NCBI GenBank assembly: GCA_034387635.1 | Contig: JAOANU010000006.1 | Coordinates: 1-64,000, forward strand | DNA: 64,000 nucleotides | Reading direction: 5' to 3' | DNA from: Rhodosporidiobolus odoratus | Taxonomy: Eukaryota; Basidiomycota; Microbotryomycetes; Sporidiobolales; Sporidiobolaceae | In this document: positions 35,188 to 46,482 of the stretch, one piece after another | Numbering within the stretch: position 1 is the stretch's first letter | Layout: every line of letters starts with the position of its first letter | Position numbers and translations under genes: made by a program | The notes under the pieces: generated by a model | Databases searched by the model: none | The model's input: the letters and a program-made list of their open reading frames with translations, nothing else | What the model was told of the DNA's origin: nothing

Positions 35188-36824
35188 TCACCCAGTCTTC
35201 CTCCCGTGCCCACCCTGCTGCGTGCTTCTCGACCTGTCCTCCCTCAGTTCCCGCATCCTTGCATCCTGCATCCTCTTGACAATTCCCAGCACCCTCTCAT
35301 CCGGACCTTGCTTCGTGCCTCCTCCTCCTCCTACTGCTGCGCTGGCACCCGCGCCACTGGTTGGAGACGGCGCGTTGACCATTCCCGCCCTGTTCAAGGC
35401 CCCCGCCGCAGGCGACGGAGAAGCCTCGAGCAACGACCAAAGCTCATACAGCGAGATGATCTCCTGAACAACTTCGAGGACGAGGGTCTGGTCGATCTGT
35501 AAAGACGCGAGGAAGGCGATCGGGTCTTTGGCGTCGTCGTTCTCTTTGGATGCTGCGTCTGTTTTCTTGTCCTTTTCGTGCTTGGAAGAGTCGGCGTTTG
35601 CATCCTGAGAGGCGCGACGGGTTCGTCCGGCGATGCCTTTCGAGGGTGAATTGGTGGGGGGTCCGGCGGGAGTGGTGGCGGGAAGGATGGACGCGGCGCA
35701 GGAGGCAGGCGGATGGAGGGCGAAGGCAAGGTAGACAGCGGCGACGGCAATGTGGTGAGGCGGGTGAATAAGGAGCAGCGAGGAGCGGTACGTGTCGTTG
35801 ATAATGAACCTGCGGGAGATTCAAGCGAGAGCATGAGCGGCACGGCGCAAAGAGGTGAGTGACGGGAAGCCATGAGAGACAGATCAATGTGGCCGCACAT
35901 CCCACTTGGTGCGAGGAAAAGAAGGAAGGTGGAGGCGAAGCGGTGAGAGCGAACGCACCAGGCCATTTGCAAAGCAGTATCATCCATCTCGAGCGTTCGC
36001 CGGGGCGGATCGTCCTTCTTACCTCCTTCTCGGCCAAGAAGCTGAACGAGCGCACGGTACGGGTGGTAAATGATGAGGTGAAAATCTAGTTCTTCCAGCA
36101 GGTAGAATTCCATCTCGGCTAGGCGGTGGTTGTCGGCTGCGAATGAGGAATGGCCCATGTCTGCAGAGCAAACACAGATTCAAACATTTGGATGACGGCC
36201 GCAGAGCGAGTGCGGGCATGGCGAGACAGGAAGAAAAAGGTGGAAGGGGAACGGTAACGCACCGGTGAAGACGGTCCGTGCTTCGTTTGCGGCGCTCTTG
36301 ACATGCACCGGAGTCTCTTCTGACTTGGCAGCAACATAGACGCATGCAGCCGCCACGAGGCAAACGTCTGACTCGCAATACGGATTGCGGAGGTAAAAGC
36401 GGCGGAAGAAGGTGACGGCCGTGGCGAGGACCGACTGGCGGAGTGCGAGTCGTTTGCAGATCTTTTGCATGGCTGTAAGAATGTGGGGAAAGAGGTGGAA
36501 AGATTGCCCAGTGGTCAGCTTGCGAGGCATACCGCAAAGGAAAACTGCGCATGTCGTGCACGGCGGGGTCTTGGCAAAGGCCCTCGGCGGCGCCGAATGG
36601 GAGCGAGTCGAGAGTAGCTGGAGGGTACCCAAGTGCCAGAGGCTACGAGGTAAGCAGGGAGGAGGAAAGGAGAAAAAGGACTGACCTCCTGCAGACCAGA
36701 TTTCTATCCAAGCGAGTTCCTGATCCGAGGCATGCCTGAGGTCGTCGAGTCTGGCGGTGAGGAGTGCAGCTCTCGGATGCAAATGACTGTTGGCATGCGA
36801 GGAGAGATAGAAGTTGGCCGACAT
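35188..36824 (-). CDS. SSN8: Cyclin C, Mediator CDK8-module subunit
   Basis: Exons 36824-36686, 36472-36263, 36160-35959 and 35809-35188 give 390 aa. The start MSANFYLSSHANSHL and the blocks MQKICKRLALRQSVLATAVT, RFYLRNPYCESDVCLVAAAC, VYVAAKSEETPVHVKS, AEMEFYLLEELDFHLIIYHP and FIINDTYRSSLLLIHPPHHI are the two cyclin boxes of cyclin C. A disordered insert of about 70 residues (Pro/Thr/Lys-rich) lies inside the second box before the helix DQTLVLEVVQEIISLYELW. Cyclin C activates Cdk8/Ssn3 in the nuclear Mediator kinase module. Intron 1 (213 nt) contains an open frame, but joining exon 1 directly to the exon at 36472 keeps the exact spacing of the family (E-L-x-x-I-x-I then Q-K-I-C-K-R-L). Confidence 0.9.
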
Positions 36825-37029
36825 TGCTCAATTCCAAGTAAAAGTGGGGGAGACGACAAGGTGACAACGCCTCGAGGGCGATTCAAGCTCGACGTGAGTG
36901 GTCTTGAGACTGATTGCTTGACGTGCGTCGTGCGTGTAAGCACTTCTGTGGGTAATGTGAGATGGTTCAAGTTGAATCTCTCACTTCACTTCGCACTCCG
37001 AGTCTCGCTTCCCTGGCTTTGATCGCATC

Positions 37030-40000
37030 ATGGGCAACTACCGGGGGAGCAGAGGGACTAGAGCGGGTAAGAAGACCAAGCAACACCAGCAGCAATCTTC
37101 ATCCATGCCTCCTCAAAGTGGAGCATCTCGATTTCAACCTTCAGCGTCTTATCTCGCTCAAGCACCACACTTAGTACATTCACACTGTCCACCATCCTAC
37201 TCGCAACCTGCACCTTCTACTTACCCACCGCCGTATCCACCACGACCCGATGACTATTCGAGGTCATTCTCTCACGACTCGCATCCAATTCAATATTCAG
37301 CTTATCCTCCTCCTCAACAACAACACTATCCACATCAGTATCCCCCTCCCCCTCCCCTGCACCATGCCTATCCGCCTCAGCCTCCCCCTCCGCCGTCGCA
37401 AGCGTATTCCATGCCGGGAATGCCGCCTCCTCCGGCTGCTCCGCCTTTCCACTCGCCAGCTTCCTATGCTGGCCCGGGCCCGTCCAGGTCACACAGCCTA
37501 ACGAGCGCATACTGTACGCTCTCACTCCGGTCATCCCACTCCCCAGTTCGCGACTTCATCTTTTCTACCATTCGCAGCCCCAGCCTCGGTATCGTCCGTC
37601 CCGCCAGCCTCCTACCAACGACCAGTCTTTCATCCGCCACCACCCTCTCCTTCACTTCCTCCTCCTCCACGCTTGTCCGCCCCTCCACCTCGACCCATTC
37701 CCATCGCGCCCCATCCGCCCGTGAACACCGCTCCTTCGCCTACCAAGCTTCCCGGGCGTCCCATACCTCCGCCTCCGCCTCCAGCGCCTGCTGCACTCGA
37801 AAGACCTGTCGCAACGCTCCCGATCGCACCCGCGGCTCCCGTCGACACAGCGCAAGAAGACGAGCTTCCGTTCTCCCTCCCGGTCCTTCTACCTCTGCCA
37901 AACGCTGTGCTTCCGCCTTCGGCTCCTTCCCTTCCCGCGTCTCCCGCACCTGCGGTCACTTCGGTCAGTGCAAAGCTGGCGGAACCCCAGCCTCAGCCCG
38001 CCGCGTCTCTTTCCCAGCCTTCACTCGCCAACCCTGCGGCAGCCTCTTCCACCGCTCCCGCCTCGCCCGTGGCCGAGCCTGAGCAGATCCACTCAGCGCC
38101 GCCTTCCCCAAACCTCATTGCTGCTCCTCAGGTCTCTTCCGCTTCCGTCATCCCGCCGTCTCTTCCAGTCTCGCGAGAACCGTCTGTACCGCTGTCACCA
38201 CCTTCGCCAAAGGCAAAGCCTCAGGATGACTATATCTCTCTTGCGGCACCCTCGGTATCGGGCTCAGCGGCGATTGACGCAAACGAAGCCAAGGATCCAG
38301 GCCAAGACGGGCAAGTCAGCGATTCCGAGGCGGAAGAAAGCGACGTCGAGGTGGCAGATGCGCTCATGCGCCCTGCTTCGACCAGTGATACGCAGGGTGT
38401 CGGTCCTTTTGGTCTCGCGATGGGCGATGAGGGGGAGGATAGCGCGATGGAGGATGTTGATGTGTCATTCGTGGAGACGGCGGCGCCGGAGGAGCGTAGC
38501 GACGAGGAAGAAGAACGCAACGAGGAGGAGGAAGGACACGGAGAAGATCACGACGACGAAGACTTCTCGGACCTAGAAGTTGCGGTCCAGCCCCACCCAG
38601 ATGAGGCGGACGAGGAAGAAGGAGAAGAGCACGACCTTCCTTTCGACCTGGGGTCGGGTTCTGAGTCAGAAGAGGTAGAGGGAGGCGAAGAAGACGGCTT
38701 AGGCGACGAGAGTGCCGATTTCTCCCTTATCCTCGCCTCGAGGAGGAGCAAGAGGAGACGGTTGAACGGATCGGCGTTGAAGGACTACGCCGACTCGGTC
38801 GCCGACACCGACCTTGACGACGATACGCCGACAGCGCCTCAGTCGAGGGACACCAGCCGAGCACCGTCCATCGATCCGCAGGCGTCGGACGCTTACGCGG
38901 ACAGGCCCACCAAGCCCCTCCCGCACCGACGTGGCCTACTCGCTGGGCTGATAAAATCAGCCGTCGACGCGGCCGTCGACATCGCTGCTCGGCCCCAAGA
39001 GCCGGACGCCCGCCCTCGCGTCGAATTGCAGGATCCGCAAGAACCGCAAGAACCGCAGCAACCGCAAGAACCTGAAGAACCGCAAGAATCTGCTCCTGCT
39101 GATGCCGTGCTTTCTGATGCCCCAGTCGCCTCCCTCGATTCATCTACAACATCGCTCGTCGACGCGTCGACCGCGCCAAGTGAGCTCCCGCCATCTGCGG
39201 ATACGCAAGGCGAGGAGGAAGAAGAGGTTGAAGAGGGCGAACTGCTCGAAGAGGGCGAGCTCCCGCTCGAGTCCGCATACGGAGAGCACCCGCCGCCGTT
39301 TAGCCTTGCTACGTCCTCGTTTGCTACTCCGCTTGCCGGCTTGCACGGTGGCCCTTCTTCTGCCTACTCTGGGTTCAACAACTCGCCCGCACTCGGAGGA
39401 GTCGCCGGCCAAATTCTGCCCTCTACTTCTCTTGGCGCTTCCCCTCGTGCGAGCCCCGGTCCTTCGACTGGCCTGATCAACGGCAAGGCGAGCTATCAGC
39501 GCCGTGTGCCTCCCGCCCTCGGAGCTGTACCTGCTAATGCCTCCGCCTCGCATCCGTTCGTCCTCTCTCTCCCTAAAGGTCGTTCTATACGGGTGAGAAG
39601 TATGCCGTCTCCAGTCCTCTGACGCACTCGCCCCTCGCGGCACTCGCAGCGATGCCCCCGCCCAGTCTCCGTCCCTTGTCGACGCGACCGCCGCCTCCCC
39701 CTTCCCTTCCTCGTCAGCTCCGCCGCCAGCAAAAGGCGTCTATGTCCGCCGACAACCCACTCAGCCGGCTGATGCCCCATCCCCTATGAGCACGCCTGCC
39801 GAGAGCTCGCACCACGGCGCGCCGCTTCCGTCTCAGGCGGACGTAGCAGCGGCCGCCGCAGCTGCAGCAAAGAGTACGGGAAAGGCATCATACGAACGGC
39901 CTGCAGGAGCAGCGAACGCGGAGGGCTCTGCATCTACGCCTCGCGAACGTAAGAAGGGCGCGAAACAGAACAAGAAGGAGCAACGCCAACAGGAAGCGAA

Positions 40001-42216
40001 GAAGGGCGGCGTGCTTCCCTTGACCGACCTCGAGAAGGCGTCGCGACTGCCTCAGAAGCTCTATGCCGCCTTCCCCGACTTTGCCACGCTCGAGGATGCT
40101 GCCGTTCCCACCCTCTTCAGCCCGCCTCCCCACAGCGTCAACCCGGCCAAAAACCTGCCTCCGCCCAACGAAAGCGCTACTTACGGCTTCTGGCCCTCGC
40201 CACCCGTACTCCAGCCGGGCAAGGCCGTCTTTCCCGCTCCTCCTGTCCCGCTCCCTGAAGCGCCAGACGACCCTCGACCTCGCGTCGACATCTTTATCGA
40301 CAACTCGAACGTTCTCTATTCCTTCTTGAACTGGGTACGAGCCCGACCCGACGCGAAAATCACGTCCAAGGTGCATATGCAGAAGGGGAAACCGAAGACG
40401 GTCAAGACGGTTACGTTGGGTGGGAAGAAGGTCAAGATGGATTACAACGCCTTGTTTGCGTTGCTGGAGAGGGGAAGGAAGGTCGAGAGGAGGGTGTTGG
40501 TTGGCAGCTCGACGTTATGGCAGACTCTCGAGCCTGCCATCGAGTGGGTGCGTCGTTGACCTTCCTCTGCTTCGTCTAGTTCTCGCTGGCTGACTAACAA
40601 TTCGGCTTCTCAACAGGGCTACGAAGTCTCCCTCCTTCAGCGTGTTGCCCGCGCTGAGCCCTCCGCCACTTCTTCCACCGCTGCGTCCACTCAACAGCCT
40701 GCACCTCAACAGCAGACGAGCAAGAAGCGCATGAAGAACGGCAAGCTCAAAAAGGTTCCGATCCCTCAACAGCAGCAGCCTGTTCAAGCTACGGTCAAGC
40801 ACTACAAAGAGCAGGTACGTCGCATCATCTTACACCTCTTCTTCGTGCTAGATTAATCTGGCTCTCGTCTTGCAGGCCGTCGACGAGCTCGTCCACCTCA
40901 AGATTCTCGAAACTCTCCTCGATCATACTCCTTTCGCTCTTCCCCTTGTCAAAGTTCCGCCGCCTCAATCGCCGGCGCCAGTCAATCCGCCTGCTGAGCT
41001 CGAAGCGGGTGCCGAGCTCGCTGAGGATCAAACGCAGCACCTCGATGGCGAGACGAAGGAGATTGAACATGGCGAAGAAGTTGCGGACGGCCGAGTCAAT
41101 GGCAACGGCGGCGAGGTAGTCACGCCTGCGCACGCTGACGATCACGTCGAAGCGATAGAGACGTGCATGGCTCCTACCGACACCGACACCGACATCGTCG
41201 AGACGGTGTCGAAGGAAGAGGAGATGAAGCCGCAGGACGAACCTGCCCAAGTGACTATCGTGGCTGAGCAGCCGGACCCCATCGAGCAAGCTCAGGCGTC
41301 TGAGGAGGCTGACGTCGACACCGTTGGAAGCGCAGAAGAGGATTCGGAGTTCAGCACTCCGATCGATGCGCTCACCGAGGCAGTACAAGAGTCCGTCAAT
41401 GTCGATGCTGGGGATTCGGAGGCAGAAGTGGTCGAAGACGCCCGAATGGACGTGGATATAAGCCGAGAGGAGAAGAAGGAGGACGGCAATGAGGAGGAAG
41501 GGAATGGAGGAAATGGAGGAGGCGGAGGGGATGCAGCGGAAGGGCAGGCTAGCGCAGCGGACACGGCGGCGCCCCTTACCGCCGCTCCCGAGGTTACCGC
41601 TGTCACCGGGACGACCGCCGCTGAGGCGGCAGAAGCGCCTGTAACGGCGGAGGAAAAGCAGGACCAGCCTATGGCGGATGTTGGCGAAGCCAGCGGCACC
41701 GTTCCCTCTCCATCTCCACTCGCCCCCGTCGCCATTCCTGCGCCTCCGGTCCCGTCCACAACACCTCGCTTCCTTCCGTCTGCCGCATATACCTCGGGCA
41801 AGGCTACCACCGCCAATGCCACGCCCAAATTCATTCCCGCTTCCGAGGTCCCGAAACCGAAGTTCACCCCCGCTCAACCCAAAATTACGCCTGCGCCTCC
41901 TAAGCCCCCTCCTCCTCCCTTGCTCTCGAACCCTTCCGACCTGCCCGTCGTTCCTCGGTCCGACTTCCGCGACCGCCCCACCCTCGTCATCGCTACGGGC
42001 GATGCCAACTCGAGCGAGTACAACCCGGGTGGCTTCCTCGGCTGTGTTCGTCGAGCGCTGGACCGTGGATGGGACGTCGAAGTCGCTGCATTTACGCATG
42101 GCCTCAGCTCGCATTGGACGGCGGAGCAGCAGAAGAGGGTGACGGAGGAAGGGAGGGAGAGAGGGCAGTTGAGGGTGATCAACCTGGGGACGTTTGCTGA
42201 GGAGCTGTGCGTGTAG
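37030..42216 (+). CDS. NYN-domain (PIN-like) putative RNase with disordered N-terminus and split domain
   Basis: Proposed exons are 37030-37513, 37578 to about 39592, one starting near 39650 or at 39786 and ending 40547, then 40617-40814 and 40876-42216. Residues 1 to about 850 are Pro/Gln-rich then strongly acidic (EEEVEEGELLEEGELPLE). The NYN fold begins PRVDIFIDNSNVLYSFLNW (first metal-binding Asp), continues VLVGSSTLWQTLEPAIEW and AVDELVHLKILETLLD, and resumes after about 330 acidic, disordered residues with LVIATGDANSSEYNPGGFL and RALDRGWDVEVAAFTHG. The family cleaves or binds RNA; the substrate is unknown. The exon 2/3 join is unresolved: the best intron (39593-39649) leaves the downstream exon out of frame. 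There may be two genes, the second starting at ATG 39786. The three 3'-most exons are firm. Confidence 0.65.
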
Positions 42217-42310
42217 GGTACTAGAACCCGTCCATTCTTCCCGTCACCCCTGCCCCTGTTTCCTGGCTTACTAATCTCCTCGCTTGAATCGCCTCCCATA
42301 TTCTGTTGTA

Positions 42311-42665
42311 TCACGTCTTGTAGCTTTGATGTCGCGTGCACCTCAGGAACATGTTGTCTGTTGTCGCGGTCTGTTCACGCGTCTGCAGCTGTGTGCGCGA
42401 TCAGCTGGGACAGCGGAGGCATTTACAGCCATGGCCTTCTCAGATCGGCTTCCAGCTTCCCGCAAACTCTGGTGGCAGTGCAGAAGTTCCCCATCTTCCG
42501 CGCGCAGAGGCTTACCTGGCAATCGACCCAGAAGTCCCGACCGTGGCTGAGTACGAAGGGAATTAGCCTCGACGATGATGTAGTGGTCGACGACGAGGAA
42601 GTGGCTTACGTAGAGTCATGCTGGCAGATCCAGCCGGGAGGGAGTGGTCGAGAGTCGTTGGACAT
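42311..42665 (-). pseudogene. Truncated, chimeric copy of the WW-domain gene
   Basis: Exons 1 and 2 of the WW gene at 46878 are duplicated here in inverted orientation: exon 1' 42665-42610 (56 nt) and exon 2' 42546-42516 (31 nt). The coding copy diverges after W-V-D: T-N in the parent is C-Q here, and a new CAG/GTAAGC donor follows. An acceptor at 42384-42383 and an exon 42382-42311 would give a 52-aa chimera ending in a stop. It keeps the N-terminal Trp of the WW domain (LPPGWICQHDS) but loses the second Trp/Pro half, so it cannot be a complete WW domain. The parent promoter is included in the copy, so it may be transcribed. Confidence 0.65.
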
Positions 42666-42927
42666 AATGTAGTGTAGCGATGGTCAAGTGTGGGAGAGAA
42701 AAGCAGCAGAAGGGAAAGCAGGGAGCCCCGTCGAGGTGAAGGTGCCCAAAGTGTTTATGCTTGCCCCCTCGTGCGAGCCATAAGGCTATGGGTAGGATCA
42801 CACAGCCTTCCCTCGAACCAAACGAAGCAGCCGGAGCCCCCAGCCTGAGCAGCGACTCTTCTTTGGTCTACCGACCTTTTCTTCTCCGACCTGATTGTGC
42901 CTTGTACAGATCCTTCTCTGGCCTTTT
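42523..42927 (-). repeat. 405-bp inverted repeat, copy 1
   Basis: Reverse-complement match to 46616-47020 over exactly 405 bp without gaps. By eye I count about 6 mismatches, clustered at the two ends. It covers the WW-gene promoter, exon 1, intron 1 and most of exon 2. Confidence 0.9.
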
Positions 42928-42977
42928 AACCGCCGTGCTAGACGTCTAGTCTCATGGTGTGAGATTGGGATACGCAC

Positions 42978-43165
42978 CGACGCTGTGTGACAAGCAGCGA
43001 GAAGAGTAGGAAAAGAGAAAGGAAAAGAGGAAAAGAAAAAGGTGGCAAGTCAGCACGGGGAAGTCGGCTGCGGCGGAGCTGCGCTCATCACCACATGGAA
43101 GATAGACTGGCAATGGAGACGCGAAACGTACGGGGTCACGGCAACACCACGAGGCTGAAGGAAGT
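42978..43165 (-). pseudogene. Degraded inverted copy of the uL2 exon 3 end and 5-nt exon
   Basis: Minus strand 43165-43132 resembles the end of uL2 exon 3 (R-G-V-A kept, M-N-P changed to V-T-P), followed by the same GTACGTTTCGCG donor. The 5-nt exon CGTCG with CAG before and GTGCGTATCC after it is preserved at 42982-42978. The intron between is diverged, and the final uL2 exon is missing before the WW-gene repeat begins. It cannot encode uL2. Confidence 0.6.
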
Positions 43166-43963
43166 CAGCGGAGTCATCATGTACAAGCCTTCACGTTTAT
43201 CAGAACCGAGCATGACTGGCATCTCTAGTACTACTCTGCTTGCTCCCAGTTTGGGCTACTTGGGCCCTCTGTACCGTTGTACGTGGCAAGGACATGGAAA
43301 GGTTGTGGGCCTCATATAACCAGCTCACTCGGCTTCCGCTCACTTTCACTAAATCCCGACTTTCAGCACCGTCCCCTCAACCTTCTCACCTTGACTCCGT
43401 TGCAACTACTCGAACTAACAGCAGTGTCTTTGGTGGTAGTAGTGACGGTGGTTTCAGCCGCGGCATCGGTGGCTCCAAAGAAGGAAGGGAGGAAGGGAAG
43501 GAGGAGGAAAACGCCCAGGTCTCTCTCTCTCTTGCTTGTTGTGCAATCCTTGTCTAACTTTCTCTGGCGGAACTAAGCAAGAGGCTAAGGCTAGGATGAG
43601 CCTAGCCGCTCAGTATGCTCTCGCCCTGCAGACCGCTGAGCAGGTGAAAAGTACGGAATTGTGGGAAGATGCTATAAGGGACACAAGGGGGTCCATGGGC
43701 AGATCAACGGTCTCGTGTTGATAAGCAATAAGCAGCTCTGCCTTGTCCTACAAGACTACTTGTGCTTGCTACCAGCATTCGAGAAAGAAAGAACATAGGG
43801 ACAGGACCAGCTTGAGAAGGTCAAACAGATCCGGAGGCTACCGCAGTACCGCTCCAGTCCCGACCTGATACGCTGAGCTGCACTGAGTTGACACATGACC
43901 TGGATGTCACATGTCGTGTCGGCATAGCCATGATTTGCCAGAAGGAAGAAGAAGAAAACCTCA

Positions 43964-43992
43964 GAAGAAAAAACCACGGTGGTTTTTTCTTC
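43964..43992. repeat. Perfect 14-bp inverted repeat with 1-nt spacer
   Basis: GAAGAAAAAACCAC, one G, then GTGGTTTTTTCTTC. As RNA it would fold with almost no loop; as DNA it is a protein-binding or cruciform candidate. No adjacent gene. Confidence 0.8.
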
Positions 43993-44993
43993 TTCCTGAA
44001 CATCAAGCTTAGCAACCCAAAGGTGTAGGCAGTCGTTAGCATATATTGTACGGGAGTGCTCATACCAGCCCCAGCTTAGCAGGGGACTTTGCTGGTGCAA
44101 GTATAGCATCCTGGCGACCTTACCTTTTACTTGCTTCATGATCATTGTCCTTTGCATGGGCGGAATTGCCATGCTAGCGGACAAACCACAGCGCAGACAC
44201 AAGCCGGTTGGTCCTGCTTGCAGCAAGCGCAGAGTGGTAGCGCTGCCTCAACGGAAGTAAAGCTCCATCTCACCTTTCCGAACTTTCCTCCTCTCTTCTT
44301 GCGTGAAGTGCTGACAGCGCGCACCTGGAAGGGCAGCTGTAGTAAGGCCCTGAATCAATAGGTGCAAGTCGAGGGGTCGTTGAATTGCCATGGCAGGCTT
44401 TGTACGAAGGCTTCAGGTCACGAAGGAATGAAACTGCCGGAAAGAAGAAGGTGAGCGACCTCGAGTGTAAGGGAGGGGCAGGGTCCGACTAGGTACTGGC
44501 AGCGCAGACGGTGCTTATGTCATGGCGAACGCAGACCCAAACAGCTTACCGGGTGGGGAGGGCAGGCAGAGAAAGCCATGAAGGGCGCAACGACTTTGCG
44601 CGTGCAAGACATGCTTCTGGTTGCCTTGACAGCGGGGCAAGAGCGTCCTCAGCAGCTTACAGCAGTGTAATCCGTTACGAGCACAGTCTGCAGCACATCA
44701 ACAAGCGGAAGTGAGTATTGAGAGGAATACCTGAGACAGAGAGTCGAGAGCTTGGTGAGGGAAGGCGGCGGCGAGTTTGGAGTTCTCCCGTGCTCGTCTC
44801 TCTCAACGACCGCCAAGGTACTGCTGCTGCTCCTACCGACTAGAACACCTCTCTATCGACACATTCGCACATTCCGCAATCGACCACACGAAGTAGGCGC
44901 GGAGTGAGATGGGAGGCATCGCGGATCCAAGGCGGCGGCGGCGCTCCAGCAACTTGGGGTGGGCTCACGGACGGTCAGAAAGGCAGAGACAGC

Positions 44994-45005
44994 GGATATA
45001 TATGG
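44994..45005 (+). promoter_or_regulatory. RPL2: TATA-like box upstream of uL2 gene
   Basis: GGATATATATGG about 130 nt upstream of the uL2 start codon. The same sequence occurs upstream of tandem-family copy A (21290-21301). A TATA-box role is inferred from position and sequence only. Confidence 0.45.
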
Positions 45006-45133
45006 ATGAACACTCAGCCGGATACGCATCAACAGGTGACTGAAGCCAGGGAGGGACTTTGAAGCTGACGATTTTTTGGACCTGGTTCCCCTTCCTACTC
45101 GCTTCTCGGTGTGATTGGTGCATTCAGTGAAAG

Positions 45134-46482
45134 ATGGGACGTGGTACGTCCTTAGTCTCGACTCTGTAGCCCTCGAGACCGGCGAACTGACCTTTGCCTG
45201 GTCTCGCCGCCTCGCTACCGCCTCCGCCAATTCTCCCCATCGCTGCACCCTCTCATCGCCCTCTCCCATTCGCGCCACTCAGTCATCCGCAACCAGCGTA
45301 AGAGCGGCGGTATCTTCCGTGCGCACACGCACCACCGTGTTGCGCCGGCCAAGCTCCGTGCCCTCGACTTTGCCGAACGCAACGGCTACATCCGTGGCCT
45401 CGTCAAGGAAATCGTCCACGACCCCGGACGGTGAGTGTTGCGCCGAACTAGCGGAGAGAAGGAAGAAGGAGGAGCAGACGTGTTGACGCGGATCTTCTTG
45501 CCCTCGTTCCCCCACCTCTCGCTTGCAGTGGTGCTCCCCTTGCCCGCGTCGTCTTCCGCGACCCGTACCGCTACAAGATGAGGACCGAGACCTTCATCGC
45601 CACCGAGGGTCTCTCCACCGGCGCCTTCGTCTTCTGCGGCAAGAAGGCTACCCTCTCCGTCGGCAATGTCCTTCCCCTCCAGCAGCTCCCGGAAGGTACC
45701 ATTGTCTGCAACGTCGAGGAGAAGGTTGGTGACCGTGGTGCGCTCGCCCGCACCTCGGGTAACTACGCCACCGTCATCGGCCACGACGCCGAGACTGGCC
45801 GCACCCGCATCCGTCTTCCCTCTGGCGCCAAGAAGTCGGTTGCTTCGGTTAGCCGTGCTACTATCGGTATCGTCGCTGGTGGAGGTCGTATCGACAAGCC
45901 CATGCTCAAGGCTGGTCGTGCCTTCCACGCCGCTAAGGCGAAGAAGAACAACTTCCCCAAGACCCGTGGTGTTGCCATGAACCCGTACGTTTCGCGTCTC
46001 CTTTGCCAGTCTTCTACACCGTACCGCTCCTCTCCGCTGTTCTGCGCGCCTACTCGAGCACAGATCAGTCATGAGAGTTTTTCTTGGGCTCCTCGTACTG
46101 ACTCGTCCTTTGCTTTTCCCTCTGTCCCTAAACAGCGTCGGTGCGTATCCTCACACACTCTGCACCACCTATGACTGTTACTATATGGGGTAGTGGTGTC
46201 CGTATAACGCCGACTGACTCGCGCCTTTTTTTCTCTTCCCGACTCTTTTTCAACCGTCCGGCATCCCCGTCAACCCTCATCTCAATCCCCTCGCAACGTC
46301 CTGTCTTCCCTATCGCACGTTCTAACTTCCAAAATCAAGATCACCCACATGGGGGTGGAAATCACCAACATATCGGCAAAGCCTCGACGATCTCTCGTCA
46401 CGCCGTTTCCGGTCAGAAGGCCGGTCTCATCGCCGCTCGCAGGACTGGTCTCCTCCGCGGTACTATCAAGACCAAGGACTAA
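45134..46482 (+). CDS. RPL2: 60S ribosomal protein uL2 (L2/L8)
   Basis: Exons 45134-45143, 45283-45430, 45529-45984, 46136-46140 and 46340-46482 give 253 aa, the normal length. The protein starts [20 protein letters not shown] and contains [59 protein letters not shown] and the invariant [20 protein letters not shown], with the His of the peptidyl-transferase-proximal loop. It binds 25S rRNA near the peptidyl transferase centre. Exon 1 is 10 nt. Exon 4 is 5 nt (C GTC G) and supplies Val and part of the flanking Pro and Asp codons of N-P-V-D-H; without it the universally conserved loop is lost and the frame breaks. The last acceptor is AAG after a TTCTAAC branch site. Confidence 0.96.

Larger units (their letters stand above)
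42217..45133. other. Gene-poor region with inverted gene relics
   Basis: About 2.9 kb that contains the truncated WW-gene copy, the degraded uL2 3' end and a 29-nt palindrome, each listed separately. Plus-strand fragments near 43460-43640 (a Lys/Arg/Glu-rich stretch then MSLAAQYALALQTAEQ) look like possible exons but could not be assembled into a gene. No transposase, LTR or RNA gene was recognised. Confidence 0.45.

Noticed and set aside
36473..36685. Open stretch inside cyclin C intron 1, considered as an extra exon
   Set aside because: Including it breaks the frame or the exact family spacing before the first cyclin-box helix.
40825..42114. 429-codon minus-strand frame opposite the NYN gene
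   Set aside because: Mirror of acidic/Ala codons on the coding strand, giving an Arg/Leu-rich product without motifs.
43253..43740. Possible plus-strand gene with A-P-K-K-E-G-R-K-G and M-S-L-A-A-Q-Y-A-L-A-L-Q-T-A-E-Q segments, considered as a ribosomal eS25 relic
   Set aside because: The segments do not join into a recognisable protein, and the expected eS25 core is absent.
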